NCBI RefSeq assembly: GCF_004331695.1 | Contig: NZ_SJSL01000003.1 | Span: 1-64,000 of the forward strand | Reading direction: 5' to 3' | From: Pedobacter psychroterrae | GTDB taxonomy: Bacteria; Bacteroidota; Bacteroidia; Sphingobacteriales; Sphingobacteriaceae | DNA length: 64,000 nucleotides | In this document: piece by piece, positions 8,434-17,361 of the stretch | Numbering within the stretch: the first letter of the stretch is position 1 | Layout of the letters: every line of letters starts with the position of its first letter | Made by a program: the position numbers and the translations under genes | Notes under the pieces: model-generated | Database searches by the model: none | Told to the model about the DNA's origin: nothing | Seen by the model: only the letters and a program-made list of their open reading frames with translations

Positions 8434-8871
8434 ATGAAGCTTTTCCCTGCAGTTCCGTCTTTCGTTAAATTTCTAGCCTGGATTTGTTTGATTTGGAGCG
8501 GAATGTTTTTCGTCACAGTTGGTTATAGTTTTTTTAATGAAGTGGAATTTAGTTGGTCTAGTTTCAAAACTAATAATTTGCTATCTCCACTTGGAATGTT
8601 AATTGTTTCTTTCTGGTTGATGAAAGGACTAGTAAGCTATGGTCTTTTAAAAGGGGAGATTTGGGCATATAAGCTAGGCTTAATTGACGCGGCTGCAAGT
8701 ACTTTCCTATATATTGTAGCTGCCATTCATCCGTTTATCTATTTTAATCCTGAAGCGACCAGGACATTGAATTTTTCTGAGATATTATTTTTCCTAGTCT
8801 ACTTTCTATTTATGAGGAGTAGAAATCAATATCAACTTGCTCAACAACAGATTATTATCCATGATAAATAA
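8434..8871 (+). CDS. Small integral membrane protein of unknown function
   Basis: The 145-residue protein has four predicted hydrophobic helices, roughly at 12-31 (FLAWICLIWSGMFFVTVGYS), 48-72, 85-100 and 118-132, and a short polar C-terminus. I do not recognise a family. The ATG at 8434 is the first codon after an AT-rich leader. The last 11 bases overlap the next gene in another frame, so the two are probably co-transcribed and translationally coupled. The product is probably a cytoplasmic membrane protein. Confidence 0.7.
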   Translation: MKLFPAVPSFVKFLAWICLIWSGMFFVTVGYSFFNEVEFSWSSFKTNNLLSPLGMLIVSFWLMKGLVSYGLLKGEIWAYKLGLIDAAASTFLYIVAAIHPFIYFNPEATRTLNFSEILFFLVYFLFMRSRNQYQLAQQQIIIHDK

Positions 8872-9676
8872 AGACATTCATGTAGTTTTCAATGAATCTG
8901 CCGGAAACACACTAATACGAAGTAAGGTTCTTAATCCTGAAAATTCAGAAATTGTTGTCTTTCGGGATTGTCAAAATATAGGTCCAGTCTGCGGTTTGAA
9001 TTCGTCGAAAGAAGAACAAGAACTGAGAACTGAGTGGTTGTGGGATGTTTACGGCGGTTATCTGAATCCATATGAAGAGAGAGTTCTTTACATTGTAGAG
9101 GAGGATTTACATTCCATTTCTACCATAATTAATTATGCTCTGGCGGGTAACAAAATTTACCTATGGACCGGTATGGATGGTGCTGAAATAGCAGCAACAG
9201 GTAGATTAATAAATTACCTGCCAAATAATTTGCCTAACATTTTAAAGGTGGATTTTCCTGGCGCTCAACTTCCATCATTTAGTGAAAGAGATAATTTTAT
9301 AAATCTATTACATTGTGTAAAAGTAACTCAAGTTGCACAACTCATTGATAACTTTCATCCTTTGACACCAGAAGAATATTCCAGTTTTAAAATGATCGGA
9401 AAATACCTTCTGGACTGTAAAGGTGAATTGAGGATACTTCAGGATGATTTTACGCTCAAAGAGGAGCAGGTTAGCTATTTCGATCAGATTTTGATAGAAC
9501 ATTGCAACACTGAATTTAAACCATCAGCCCTAACTGTAGGATATACTCTGATGGCTATCAATTTTCAAGTTGGTGATGGGTTTTTGAATTGGCGATTAAA
9601 GGAACTCGCAAAAAGTAATAGAGTTGCTTACAAAGGCGAACTTAAAGGATTGAGGGATTATGAGGTAAAAGCATAA
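8861..9676 (+). CDS. DUF1835 domain-containing protein
   Basis: The 271-residue soluble protein begins MINKDIHVVFNESAGNTLIR, the signature start of DUF1835, followed by the typical FRDCQNIGPVCGL block. The C-terminal part (about 165-265: LTPEEYSSF, FNLKE-like and FLNWRLKELA segments) corresponds to the DUF3658 region usually fused to it. The biochemical function of this pair of domains is not known to me. An upstream in-frame TTG exists at 8837, but ATG 8861 matches the family start. It overlaps the preceding membrane protein gene by 11 bp. Confidence 0.82.
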   Translation: MINKDIHVVFNESAGNTLIRSKVLNPENSEIVVFRDCQNIGPVCGLNSSKEEQELRTEWLWDVYGGYLNPYEERVLYIVEEDLHSISTIINYALAGNKIYLWTGMDGAEIAATGRLINYLPNNLPNILKVDFPGAQLPSFSERDNFINLLHCVKVTQVAQLIDNFHPLTPEEYSSFKMIGKYLLDCKGELRILQDDFTLKEEQVSYFDQILIEHCNTEFKPSALTVGYTLMAINFQVGDGFLNWRLKELAKSNRVAYKGELKGLRDYEVKA

Positions 9677-9738
9677 GCGGGTACAGTGGCTAGATTAAAT
9701 ATAGAATTGAAAGAGGAAACTTTAATTAGTTTTGAATT

Positions 9739-9864
9739 ATGAACTGGATCACCCGCGAAAGACCAAAGATAGACCGCATTGCCTGTCCTTGGCTAATCAC
9801 GAATTTCATTGATGCGGAAGCGAAGTTTTTTTATGTGCCTTTTGATTCATGGCGCCAATTGTAA
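9739..9864 (+). pseudogene. chrB: chrB remnant, N-terminal piece
   Basis: ATG 9739 opens a 41-codon frame reading NWITRERPKIDRIACPWLI and on to FFYVPFDS. This is the characteristic start of the ChrB C-terminal-type domain found as a stand-alone protein in Bacteroidota chromate-resistance operons. The frame ends at TAA 9862 after non-homologous residues. The middle of ChrB (an estimated 60-70 residues from memory of the family) is missing, and the rest continues in another frame from about 9852. The piece is therefore the 5' end of a deleted gene. Confidence 0.75.
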
Positions 9865-10433
9865 GAGGTGCAGATACAGATCAACACGGCCTCGCCAGTC
9901 AGGCTTCGGGGCTATGGGCTATTGCAGCAGGAATGGCGCACAACATCAAAGACGATCAGGAATTGTTAAAAGCCGGTATGGTTATTTACGATGCCTTATA
10001 TACTGTTGACCAGTATGGCTGGCTTAATGAACAGGAGTTTGTAGATGCTGTGGCTGTTGTCATGATTACACCCGGTCCGGTGGTGATCACAGTCGCTTTC
10101 ATCGGTTATTTAGTTGCGGGTTTTCCAGGCGCTTGCGTAGCCGCTTTCGCAACCTTTTTACCCTGCTATCTTTTTACAGTGGCATTGGCCCCATCTTTCA
10201 AAAAAATAGCAAAGAATGCCAGTATTAAGGAATTTGTAAACGGGATTACCGCGGTGGTTGTTGGCGCCCTGGTAGGGGCGGTAGTCATCATAGCAAGCAG
10301 GGCGATTGTGGACATCCCTACTTTCATCATCGCAATAAGTGCTGGCCTGACACTGATTTATATCAAAAAAATCAAAGAACCGCAGATTATTCTATTGGCT
10401 GCGGTCATCGGTATTCTTATAAAGAATTTCTGA
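9849..10433 (+). pseudogene. chrA: chrB C-terminal piece fused to C-terminal CHR domain of chrA
   Basis: The 194-codon frame starts with IVRGADTDQHGLASQASGLW and ends its first part at GMVIYDALYT, which is the C-terminal third of ChrB. It then passes directly into QYGWLNEQEFVDAVAVVMITPGPVVITV..., the start of the second CHR domain of the chromate transporter ChrA, with about five membrane helices to the end. The ChrB end, the intergenic region and the first CHR domain of ChrA are missing. The protein is therefore an accidental ChrB-ChrA fusion produced by a second deletion, probably non-functional, though the frame is still open. The stop is TGA at 10431-10433. Confidence 0.8.
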
Positions 10434-10643
10434 TTTAATCTTCCACAAGAATTGTTAAAAGCCGTACCGTCAACTATATTAAGTGACAGTGATAGACAAA
10501 AAAAATAAATAATTCAATCTGCGATACTCTATAGTGTGGGGGTAAATGGAGGTATTTGAAATCTTCGCTGAGGAGAGAATGAGCATTAGGATATTGAGTT
10601 AGAATTAGTTATTATTGATAAGCATTCATTAAACAAAAAGAAA

Positions 10644-11078
10644 ATGAGGACACTAACGATCTTGTTTGTGCTGGTATTTGCTATATCTGCATGCAAAAAA
10701 ACAAAAGATGAAAATAGCAATACATCGACATTGAAGGTGATGCTTACCTCGCCGGTTGATGGTGCTACCGTTCAAACAGGCAGTGAAGTTCCATTTACCT
10801 GGTTTTCCTCGTCTTCAGATAATAGTGTCCAGATAATGCACAAAATCAAGATCGTTGAAATAACAGCAGATCAGTCTCCGGAACAGGCTTATAGAAGTAA
10901 TAAACCCCACTTTGAAAAAGACAGCTTAAAAGAACTGCTTGTTGTGCTTCCTCGTAGTGCAGCATCGCCAGGCTAGGTATTAGGTAAGAAGTATGCCTGG
11001 GGTGTGACTGCTACTCAAAAAGGCCTGACCTCTACGGGTGGCGAGAGTAAGGTGTCGATGTTTACTGCGATTAGATAA
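10644..11078 (+). pseudogene. Lipoprotein gene interrupted by an in-frame amber codon
   Basis: ATG 10644 starts a lipoprotein (MRTLTILFVLVFAISACKK, lipobox Cys at 17) with an Ig/FnIII-like beta segment (VMLTSPVDGATVQTGSEVPF). TAG at 10974-10976 ends it after 110 residues, yet the same frame continues for 33 more codons (VLGKKYAWGVTATQKGLTST... to TAA 11078) with clear protein character; YAWGV is typical of a last FnIII strand. A point mutation to amber is the simplest explanation. The truncated 110-residue lipoprotein could still be made. Confidence 0.6.
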
Positions 11079-11160
11079 ATAATAAGAATAGCGGGCAAGA
11101 ATACCGCCCCGCCTAGTGTAAGGCAATTGGCATGCAGGATGGAAATGGCGGTAGTGGTAG

Positions 11161-11544
11161 CTTTTTTTAGGCCAATGGTGGAATTTATATCCGGATGTTG
11201 TGATGGACTATACTAAGGCAAGGGTAGCGGAGGGTACTTTGGCTATGGCTGAGGGTGCTGCGGTTTCAGCTGAAAACGAAGGGCTGAAATTTACCTGGGA
11301 TGTACCTGCGGATTTGGACTGGAATGAGCAAGGACACCTAGCCATGACGCTGGCTTATTTTCCATTGCTAAACAGGGCAGTGTATTGCCTGGCTGGCGCT
11401 AAAAGGAAAGATGGTGTGGACTTGCTGTACATTCCGCAGGATCTGAAAGGAGAATACATGGAAACTTATCTTTCGTTTATAGTGGTAGGTAATAATGAGG
11501 TGGCAGACAGCGTGTATACAGGTAGTGTGAACAAGCTGGCATAG
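11161..11544 (+). pseudogene. DUF6266 family C-terminal fragment
   Basis: This frame lacks a proper N-terminus. The first recognisable residues are WWNLYPDVVMDYTKARVAEG at about 11173-11232, followed by LAMAEGAAV, FTWDVP and the ending YLSFIVVGNNEVADSVYTGSV, which I know as the C-terminal half of DUF6266 proteins. An in-frame stop lies at 11158. The earliest start codons (GTG 11200, ATG 11203) would cut into the homologous block. It is therefore a 5'-truncated relic on the plus strand, opposite in orientation to the DUF6266 gene at the left edge. Confidence 0.75.
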
Positions 11545-11791
11545 CAGTGTTTGGTAAAATTTTTGCATTATATGGTACTGTTTCTTCATTTTTATAATTG
11601 TGTTTGTTTTTTTACTATCTTCAACTTTTATTAGATAATGTAATTTTTACACTATGGTCTTTTTGTCCATCGTTTTAAATCAATTGTCTATTGATACGAG
11701 AAATTGCAGTAATAACTTTACAAAAATTAACCAGATATACCTCGCCTTTAGGCCAAACCGTAGACGGGTGAATCTTTATTTAACACACAAT

Positions 11792-12667
11792 ATGAACTTT
11801 TTCAATCAAAAAAACACAATTAAACTAGGCCTGGCGCTTTTTGTAGCGGTGGGTATTTATGCTTGTTCGAGCACCAAACCGGGCGGCAAATCTGCTTCAG
11901 GCCATCCTGAAACTAAACTGGGCTGGAAACTGGGCTCGCAGGCTTATACCTTCAAAGAATTTACTTTCTTTGATGCGGTAAGGAAGATAGACAGTTGCGA
12001 CCTGCGTTTTGTAGAAGCATTCCCTGGACAGACCATCGGTGGTGGTATAGCAGGCAAAATGGGTCCGGATATGGACGATGCTACCAGGAAAGCAGTGTTA
12101 GCTAAATTAAAAGAAAGCAATGTGCAAATGAAAGCTTTTGGTGTAACCGGAGCTGGTGATGAGGCTGGCTGGATTAAATTGTTTGAATTTTGTAAAGCAA
12201 TGGGTGTAGAGACGATCACGTCTGAGCCTAATGAAAAAGATTTGCCGTTGATATCTAAACTATGTGATAAATATGATATCAGAATGGCTATCCATAACCA
12301 CCCTGATCCATCTCACTACTGGAATCCTGATGTGGTATTGAACGCCATCAAAGGTCAAAGCAGCCGCATCGGTGCTTGTGCTGATATAGGCCACTGGGTA
12401 CGCTCTGGTCTGGACCCCGTAGAATGTTTGAAAAAACTGGAAGGCCATGTGTTTCATTCACATATGAAAGACCTGCATGAAAAAGGCAAAGGTGGCCATG
12501 ATGTGCATTGGGGTGAAGGTGTATCCAACATTGCTGGCGTAATAGCTGAGATGAAGAGACAGAATTTTAAAGGAATGATCTCTGCGGAGTATGAGTACAA
12601 CTGGAAAAGCAATAGCCAGGATGTAGCTGCAAGTGTGGTGAATTTCCGTGAGTTGTTGAGAAAATAA
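11792..12667 (+). CDS. Sugar phosphate isomerase/epimerase-like lipoprotein (AP_endonuc_2 fold)
   Basis: The 291-residue protein starts at ATG 11792, which gives a lipoprotein signal (GLALFVAVGIYACSS, Cys at about 25). A longer frame from 11654 would bury this signal. The mature part is a xylose-isomerase-like TIM barrel: KLGSQAYTF at the start, AIHNHPDPSHYW, ACADIGHWVRSG, HSHMKDLHEKG and ISAEYEYNW carry the metal-binding His/Asp/Glu set. It is likely a periplasmic or membrane-anchored ketose epimerase/isomerase or 3-keto-sugar enzyme. The next gene starts 13 bp downstream and is probably in the same operon. Confidence 0.82.
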   Translation: MNFFNQKNTIKLGLALFVAVGIYACSSTKPGGKSASGHPETKLGWKLGSQAYTFKEFTFFDAVRKIDSCDLRFVEAFPGQTIGGGIAGKMGPDMDDATRKAVLAKLKESNVQMKAFGVTGAGDEAGWIKLFEFCKAMGVETITSEPNEKDLPLISKLCDKYDIRMAIHNHPDPSHYWNPDVVLNAIKGQSSRIGACADIGHWVRSGLDPVECLKKLEGHVFHSHMKDLHEKGKGGHDVHWGEGVSNIAGVIAEMKRQNFKGMISAEYEYNWKSNSQDVAASVVNFRELLRK

Positions 12668-12680
12668 GTAAAAGAATAAC

Positions 12681-15362
12681 ATGATGAAATTATCATTTTT
12701 GAAACCAGTAACGGCCCTAGCGCTGTTATTGGTTTCAGCATTTATAGGGAATGCACAAACGGCGGCCAAGCCTGATGAAAACAGGTTTACCAAGGTGGTG
12801 CTTCAGCAAAAACTGGAAGAGCCCATTCAGTTTCAGATCCTGGCTGATGGCAAGGTGCTGTACGCAGAGCGAAAAGGTAAACTGAAGCTCTACGATCCGG
12901 CAAAGAATAAAATGGAAGTATTGGCCGAACTTTCCGTAAGCCGCGAGTATGTGAGCAAAACTGGTGAGCATTCTGAAGGGGAGGATGGCCTGCAGGGCGT
13001 AATCCTGGATCCGGACTATGCGGTAAACCACTGGATCTATATTTACTATTCTCCTAAAACTGAGTCGGTAAACAGGCTGTCGCGCTTTACCTGGGCAGGT
13101 GGTAAACTAAATCTGGCAACAGAGAAAAAGATACTGGATGTGCCTGTACAGCGCGAGGAGTGCTGCCACGTAGGTGGGGGTATGTTGTTTGATAAAGACA
13201 AAAACTTGCTACTGAGCACGGGCGATAATACTTTCTCCAGGTCATCTGATGGCTTTACGCCGATAGATGAACGTCCGGGAGAGGGTCCGCGTGATGCGCA
13301 GAAATCGTCTGGTAACACGAATGACCTGAGGGGCAAGATATTGCGTATCCATCCTGAAAAGGATGGTTCGTATACCATCCCGGAAGGCAATTTGTTTCCG
13401 AAAGGAACGCCTAAAACGAAGCCGGAGATCTATACGATGGGCAACAGAAACCCATGGAGGCTGACGATCGATTCTAAAACCAACTGGTTGTTTTGGGGTG
13501 AGGTAGGGCCTGATGGTTCTAACTCATCTGAACTGAGAGGGCCAAAGTCTTATGACGAGTTTAACATCGCCAAAAAAGCGGGCAACTATGGCTGGCCTTA
13601 TTTCAATGGTAAAGAGGCATACAGGTATTATAACTTTGCGACCAAAGAATCGGGTGCATGGTATGATCCTTTGAAACCTGTGAATAATTCGCCTAACAAT
13701 ACAGGACTGAATGTGCTGCCGCCTACGGTAGATCCTTTTATCTGGTATCCTTATGCAGCAAGCGAGCAGTTTCCGGAAATGGGAAGCGGCGGCCGGAGTG
13801 CAGTAGGTGGTCCGATATTCCATAAAAGTGATTTCAAGAACGCGAAGGGCTTGTTCCCTGCCTATTATGAAGGCAAATGGCTGATCACTGACTGGGTGCG
13901 TGGCTGGCTGCTGTCTGTGACATTTGACGAGCAGGGAAACTATGTATCGATGGAGCGTTTCTTGCCCAACCTGACCCTGCGCGGTCCGATAGACATGAAG
14001 TTTGGCCCGGATGGCAGTTTGTATGTACTGGAATATGGTAACGGTTACTTTAAGGACAATCCTGAAGCTGAACTGATAAAAATAGAATACAACGGGGGCA
14101 ACAGAAAGCCGACAGTACAGGTAGCTGCTGATAAGACGGCAGGTGCATTGCCGCTGAAGGTTTTGTTGTCTTCTCAGGGTACCACTGATGCTGATGGAGA
14201 TGTGCTGAAATATGCCTGGAAAATAACTAAGGCCGGGGTGGTAACTCAGAGCAGTACTAAAGCAAATCCTCAGATCATACTGGCACAGTCTGGTGTGTAT
14301 AAAGCCACATTGACGGTGACTGATCCTAAGGGAGCAACCAATAGCAAGTCGGTAGAGATCGCTGCGGGTAATGCGGTCCCGGTAGTGAGTTTTGCTTTTA
14401 CCAGGGGCAATAGCAGCTATTATTTCCCTGATAATACCATCGACTATGTGGTGAGTGTATCGGACAAGGAAGATGGTAGTCTGGCCAACAAGCGCATCAC
14501 GCCATCGCAGGTGTCTGTATCGATCAATTACCTTTCTGAAGGGTATGACATGACGGTGGTAGCACAAAGGCAAAAGACCTTTGACGCCAGCGCACAGTAT
14601 GCTGTGGCAAAGGGGCTGATAGGCAAGAGCGATTGTAATGCCTGCCATGCTTTGGATACCAAATCTTTAGGCCCGTCATTTACAGAGGTGGCACTAAAAT
14701 ATAAAGGAAACGATGCTGCACAGGCTGCTTTGGTTAAAAAGATAAAAGAAGGTGGCTCGGGAGTATGGGGCGATGCAATGATGCCTGCGCACTCTACGAT
14801 GCCTAATGCTGAGCTGAATACTATTGTAAAATATATATTGAGCCTGAGCAATAAATCGCAGGTGCAGAAAAGCCTGCCGGTGACGGGTAGCTATATGACC
14901 AAATTGCCGGCTGAGCAGACGAATAAAGGAAGCTTTATCTTTAGAGCGGCCTACCAGGATAAGGGAACCAAGCTTGCTCCTGCACAGTTTGGCGAAAGTA
15001 TCGTGGTATTGCGCAATCCGACGGTATTGGTAAACGAAACGGCTAAGTCTAACGAGATCGCGTTTAACGGCGACAGATCGGTAGCTACTGCGAAAAGCAA
15101 GGGTGCCTATCTGCAGTTGAGCAATGTAGACCTGACGGATATTAAGAGCATGGAGTTTACAGGGGCGGGCAACAATCCTTTAGGTTCTATTGAGGTACGG
15201 ATCGGTTCGCCGGATGGCACTATGATAGGAAAAGCCAGCGGTACAGGTGGTAATGGAAACGCTACTGCACAGATCACTTCTACCAGTGGGCGTCATCATG
15301 TTTTCTTTGTATTTGGAGAGGCTGAGGCAAAGATAAAAGCGATCAGCATGGTCAATAAGTAG
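12681..15362 (+). CDS. PQQ-type sugar/sorbosone dehydrogenase-PKD-cytochrome c multidomain protein
   Basis: The exported 893-residue protein has a signal peptide (MMKLSFLKPVTALALLLVSAFIGNAQ). Residues about 40-470 form a soluble-glucose/sorbosone-dehydrogenase beta-propeller (GEDGLQGVILDPDY, NTNDLRGKILRI, MGNRNPWR, DMKFGPDGSLYVLEYG). A PKD domain follows (about 476-562), then an Ig-like stretch, a class I cytochrome c domain with CNACH (Cys652, Cys655, His656) and a MMPAH methionine near 700, and a C-terminal carbohydrate-binding-like beta domain (about 740-893). It probably oxidises a sugar or sugar derivative in the periplasm and passes electrons to its own haem. It is paired with the upstream isomerase-like lipoprotein. 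The substrate is unknown. Confidence 0.87.
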   Translation: MMKLSFLKPVTALALLLVSAFIGNAQTAAKPDENRFTKVVLQQKLEEPIQFQILADGKVLYAERKGKLKLYDPAKNKMEVLAELSVSREYVSKTGEHSEGEDGLQGVILDPDYAVNHWIYIYYSPKTESVNRLSRFTWAGGKLNLATEKKILDVPVQREECCHVGGGMLFDKDKNLLLSTGDNTFSRSSDGFTPIDERPGEGPRDAQKSSGNTNDLRGKILRIHPEKDGSYTIPEGNLFPKGTPKTKPEIYTMGNRNPWRLTIDSKTNWLFWGEVGPDGSNSSELRGPKSYDEFNIAKKAGNYGWPYFNGKEAYRYYNFATKESGAWYDPLKPVNNSPNNTGLNVLPPTVDPFIWYPYAASEQFPEMGSGGRSAVGGPIFHKSDFKNAKGLFPAYYEGKWLITDWVRGWLLSVTFDEQGNYVSMERFLPNLTLRGPIDMKFGPDGSLYVLEYGNGYFKDNPEAELIKIEYNGGNRKPTVQVAADKTAGALPLKVLLSSQGTTDADGDVLKYAWKITKAGVVTQSSTKANPQIILAQSGVYKATLTVTDPKGATNSKSVEIAAGNAVPVVSFAFTRGNSSYYFPDNTIDYVVSVSDKEDGSLANKRITPSQVSVSINYLSEGYDMTVVAQRQKTFDASAQYAVAKGLIGKSDCNACHALDTKSLGPSFTEVALKYKGNDAAQAALVKKIKEGGSGVWGDAMMPAHSTMPNAELNTIVKYILSLSNKSQVQKSLPVTGSYMTKLPAEQTNKGSFIFRAAYQDKGTKLAPAQFGESIVVLRNPTVLVNETAKSNEIAFNGDRSVATAKSKGAYLQLSNVDLTDIKSMEFTGAGNNPLGSIEVRIGSPDGTMIGKASGTGGNGNATAQITSTSGRHHVFFVFGEAEAKIKAISMVNK

Positions 15363-15449
15363 TTTTTACTGCAAATAGATTAAAAGGTATATACTTTGCT
15401 TTGTGCAAGGTATATACCTTTGTCATATAGTGACATACTAAAAAAAGAT

Positions 15450-15457
15450 TATCTTTG
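15450..15457 (+). promoter_or_regulatory. Candidate -7 element TATCTTTG of the ECF sigma gene
   Basis: TATCTTTG matches the Bacteroidota -7 consensus TAnnTTTG and ends 19 bp before the ATG at 15477, a normal leader length. No clear TTG is found 19 bp further upstream, so only half the promoter is supported. A perfect palindrome AAGGTATATACCTT lies just upstream at about 15407-15420. Confidence 0.35.
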
Positions 15458-15476
15458 ACATGGGATTAATAGACTT

Positions 15477-16058
15477 ATGTCGGGATACAATGTACTTGCG
15501 GATCTGGAGCTTTACACACTGCTAAAAGCGGGTGATAAGGTGGCATATACCGAAATCTACAACCGCTATTTTTCACTTTTGTACCTGCATGCTTTAAAGA
15601 GACTAAGGGATGAAGAGGCTGCCAGAGATCTGATCCAGGATCTTTTTGCTACGCTGTGGCTGAAACGCGAGGTGCTTACGACTAAAACTAATCTGTCTAA
15701 CTACTTGTTTACTGCGGTGAGAAATGGGGTGTTTAATTTCATTGCCCATCAGAAAGTAGCCTCCAGATATATCAGCGAACTGCCTGATAAAGTTGAACCC
15801 AGCGAATGCATTACAGATCATCTGGCCAGGGAGCGGCAACTGGCTGCGTTAATTGAGAAGGAAATAGGTGAATTGCCGGAGAAGATGCGTGAAATATTTT
15901 TGCTAAGCCGGGTAGAGGGTCTTAGTCACAAAGAGATAGGAGAGCGACTGGGGATATCAGAGCTGACGGTGAAGACCCAGGTGAAAAATGCCCTCAGGAT
16001 CCTGCGCGGAAAACTGGGCGTTATTATTTATTTTATTTTTATCTACCCCCACCTCTAG
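15477..16058 (+). CDS. ECF RNA polymerase sigma factor (Bacteroidota FecI-like)
   Basis: This is a 193-residue cytoplasmic sigma factor. Region 2 is at about 20-90 (FSLLYLHALKRLRDEEAARDLIQDLFATLW) and region 4 at about 125-178 (LPEKMREIFLLSRVEGLSHKEIGERLGISELTVKTQV). The C-terminus is hydrophobic and short. It is followed by a FecR-type anti-sigma gene and an STN-bearing SusC, the standard order of a trans-envelope signalling locus. The sigma factor should activate the downstream susCD genes when the outer-membrane receptor binds its ligand. Confidence 0.92.
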   Translation: MSGYNVLADLELYTLLKAGDKVAYTEIYNRYFSLLYLHALKRLRDEEAARDLIQDLFATLWLKREVLTTKTNLSNYLFTAVRNGVFNFIAHQKVASRYISELPDKVEPSECITDHLARERQLAALIEKEIGELPEKMREIFLLSRVEGLSHKEIGERLGISELTVKTQVKNALRILRGKLGVIIYFIFIYPHL

Positions 16059-16106
16059 GTCTTTGCTGTCTATATAAAACAGGCCGGTTAGTCCAGCCCT
16101 TTTATT

Positions 16107-17252
16107 ATGGAAAACATTGACATTATAGCCCTTACTAAGAAATACAATGCTGGCGATTGCACACCTGAGGAAATAGCATTGCTGGAAAACTGGTACTTGC
16201 AATGGATACCTGAAGGTATAAAAGTCGATAGTGAACAAATAACTGAGGCCAGTGATGCGGTGTGGAGCAGGCTTCCTGTCTATCAGGAAGATGCTTATCC
16301 GGAATTGAAGTTACCTTCGCGTATTATTCCATTGTTAAGGAAACTAGCCGTAGCAGCATCTTTGCTGATCTGCATTGGGATTGGGTTTTACTTTTATCAG
16401 AAGGAAATAAAAACAGGTGAAGCGATCACTGCTTCTAATGACATTGCACCGGGAGGCGATAAGGCAATATTGACTTTGTCTAATGGTGAGAAGGTTCTTC
16501 TGGACAGTGCGGTCAATGGTGAGCTGATGAAACAGGCAGGTATCACCATTACGAAAACTAAAGACGGAGAGCTGATCTACACTGCAGATAAAGATGTTGC
16601 GGGTAAGCTCGTGTTTAATACGATTGAAACTCCAAAAGGTGGACAGTACACGGTAATTCTTCCCGATGGTTCTCGCGTGTGGATCAATGCGGCTTCTAAG
16701 CTGGTTTATCCTGTAAGGTTTGCCGGCACTGAGCGAAGTGTGGATTTAGTTGGTGAGGCGTATTTTGAAGTAGTGCACAACAAAGCCATGCCTTTTAGGG
16801 TAAAAACAGCTGCCCAGCAGATAGAAGTATTGGGTACGCATTTTAATGTAAACAGCTACCCGGATGAGCCTGCGATAAAAACTACCCTGCTTGAAGGTTT
16901 GGTGCGTATAGCGGTAGACGGGCAGATAAATAATGACAGGATTTTAAAGCCAGGTGAGCAATCAGTGCTGGCTGATAAGCGCCTGAACATAGTAGTAGTA
17001 AATACGGAAGAAGCCATTGCCTGGAAAAATGGGGACTTCGTATTTGAAAATCAGACACTTCCTGAGATCATGAGAAAGATTTCAAGGTGGTATGATGTAG
17101 AGATCGACTATCAGCAGGCTGCAAATCCACAGGAAACATTTAGCGGTACGGTGTCGCGCTCGCGTAATCTGTCGGCTGTACTTAAAATGCTGGAATTAAC
17201 CACCCAGTTCAGATTTAGAATAAAGGGTAATAACATCACTGTAATTAATTAG
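16107..17252 (+). CDS. FecR-family anti-sigma factor
   Basis: The 381-residue protein has a cytoplasmic N-terminal sigma-binding region (about 1-75), one membrane helix (about 79-98, LAVAASLLICIGIGFYFY), a periplasmic FecR domain (about 175-270; TPKGGQYTVILPDGSRVW, VDLVGEAYFEV, VLGTHFNVNSY) and a C-terminal DUF4974/STN-like domain (about 310-380; PEIMRKISRWYDVEIDY). It holds the ECF sigma factor encoded 48 bp upstream and receives the signal from the STN domain of the SusC encoded downstream. Confidence 0.92.
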   Translation: MENIDIIALTKKYNAGDCTPEEIALLENWYLQWIPEGIKVDSEQITEASDAVWSRLPVYQEDAYPELKLPSRIIPLLRKLAVAASLLICIGIGFYFYQKEIKTGEAITASNDIAPGGDKAILTLSNGEKVLLDSAVNGELMKQAGITITKTKDGELIYTADKDVAGKLVFNTIETPKGGQYTVILPDGSRVWINAASKLVYPVRFAGTERSVDLVGEAYFEVVHNKAMPFRVKTAAQQIEVLGTHFNVNSYPDEPAIKTTLLEGLVRIAVDGQINNDRILKPGEQSVLADKRLNIVVVNTEEAIAWKNGDFVFENQTLPEIMRKISRWYDVEIDYQQAANPQETFSGTVSRSRNLSAVLKMLELTTQFRFRIKGNNITVIN

Positions 17253-17361
17253 CATCCTAATAAAATCAACATATCAATTAAAAACTAAAACCAACTAACT
17301 AAATCAACATGAAAAAAAGCTACCACAAAAGTCCTTAAGGCGCAAGTGTAAGAAAGGCTAT

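Noticed and set aside
13524..14648. A 374-codon open frame on the minus strand inside the dehydrogenase gene
   Set aside because: It lies wholly antisense to a well-supported multidomain gene, has the Arg/His/Tyr/Cys-rich composition of a frame shadow and shows no recognisable domain.
15390..15425. The repeated AAGGTATATAC / AAGGTATATACCTT elements before the ECF sigma gene as a terminator
   Set aside because: The palindrome is AT-rich and lacks a T-run. It may be an operator but is too weak to annotate separately.
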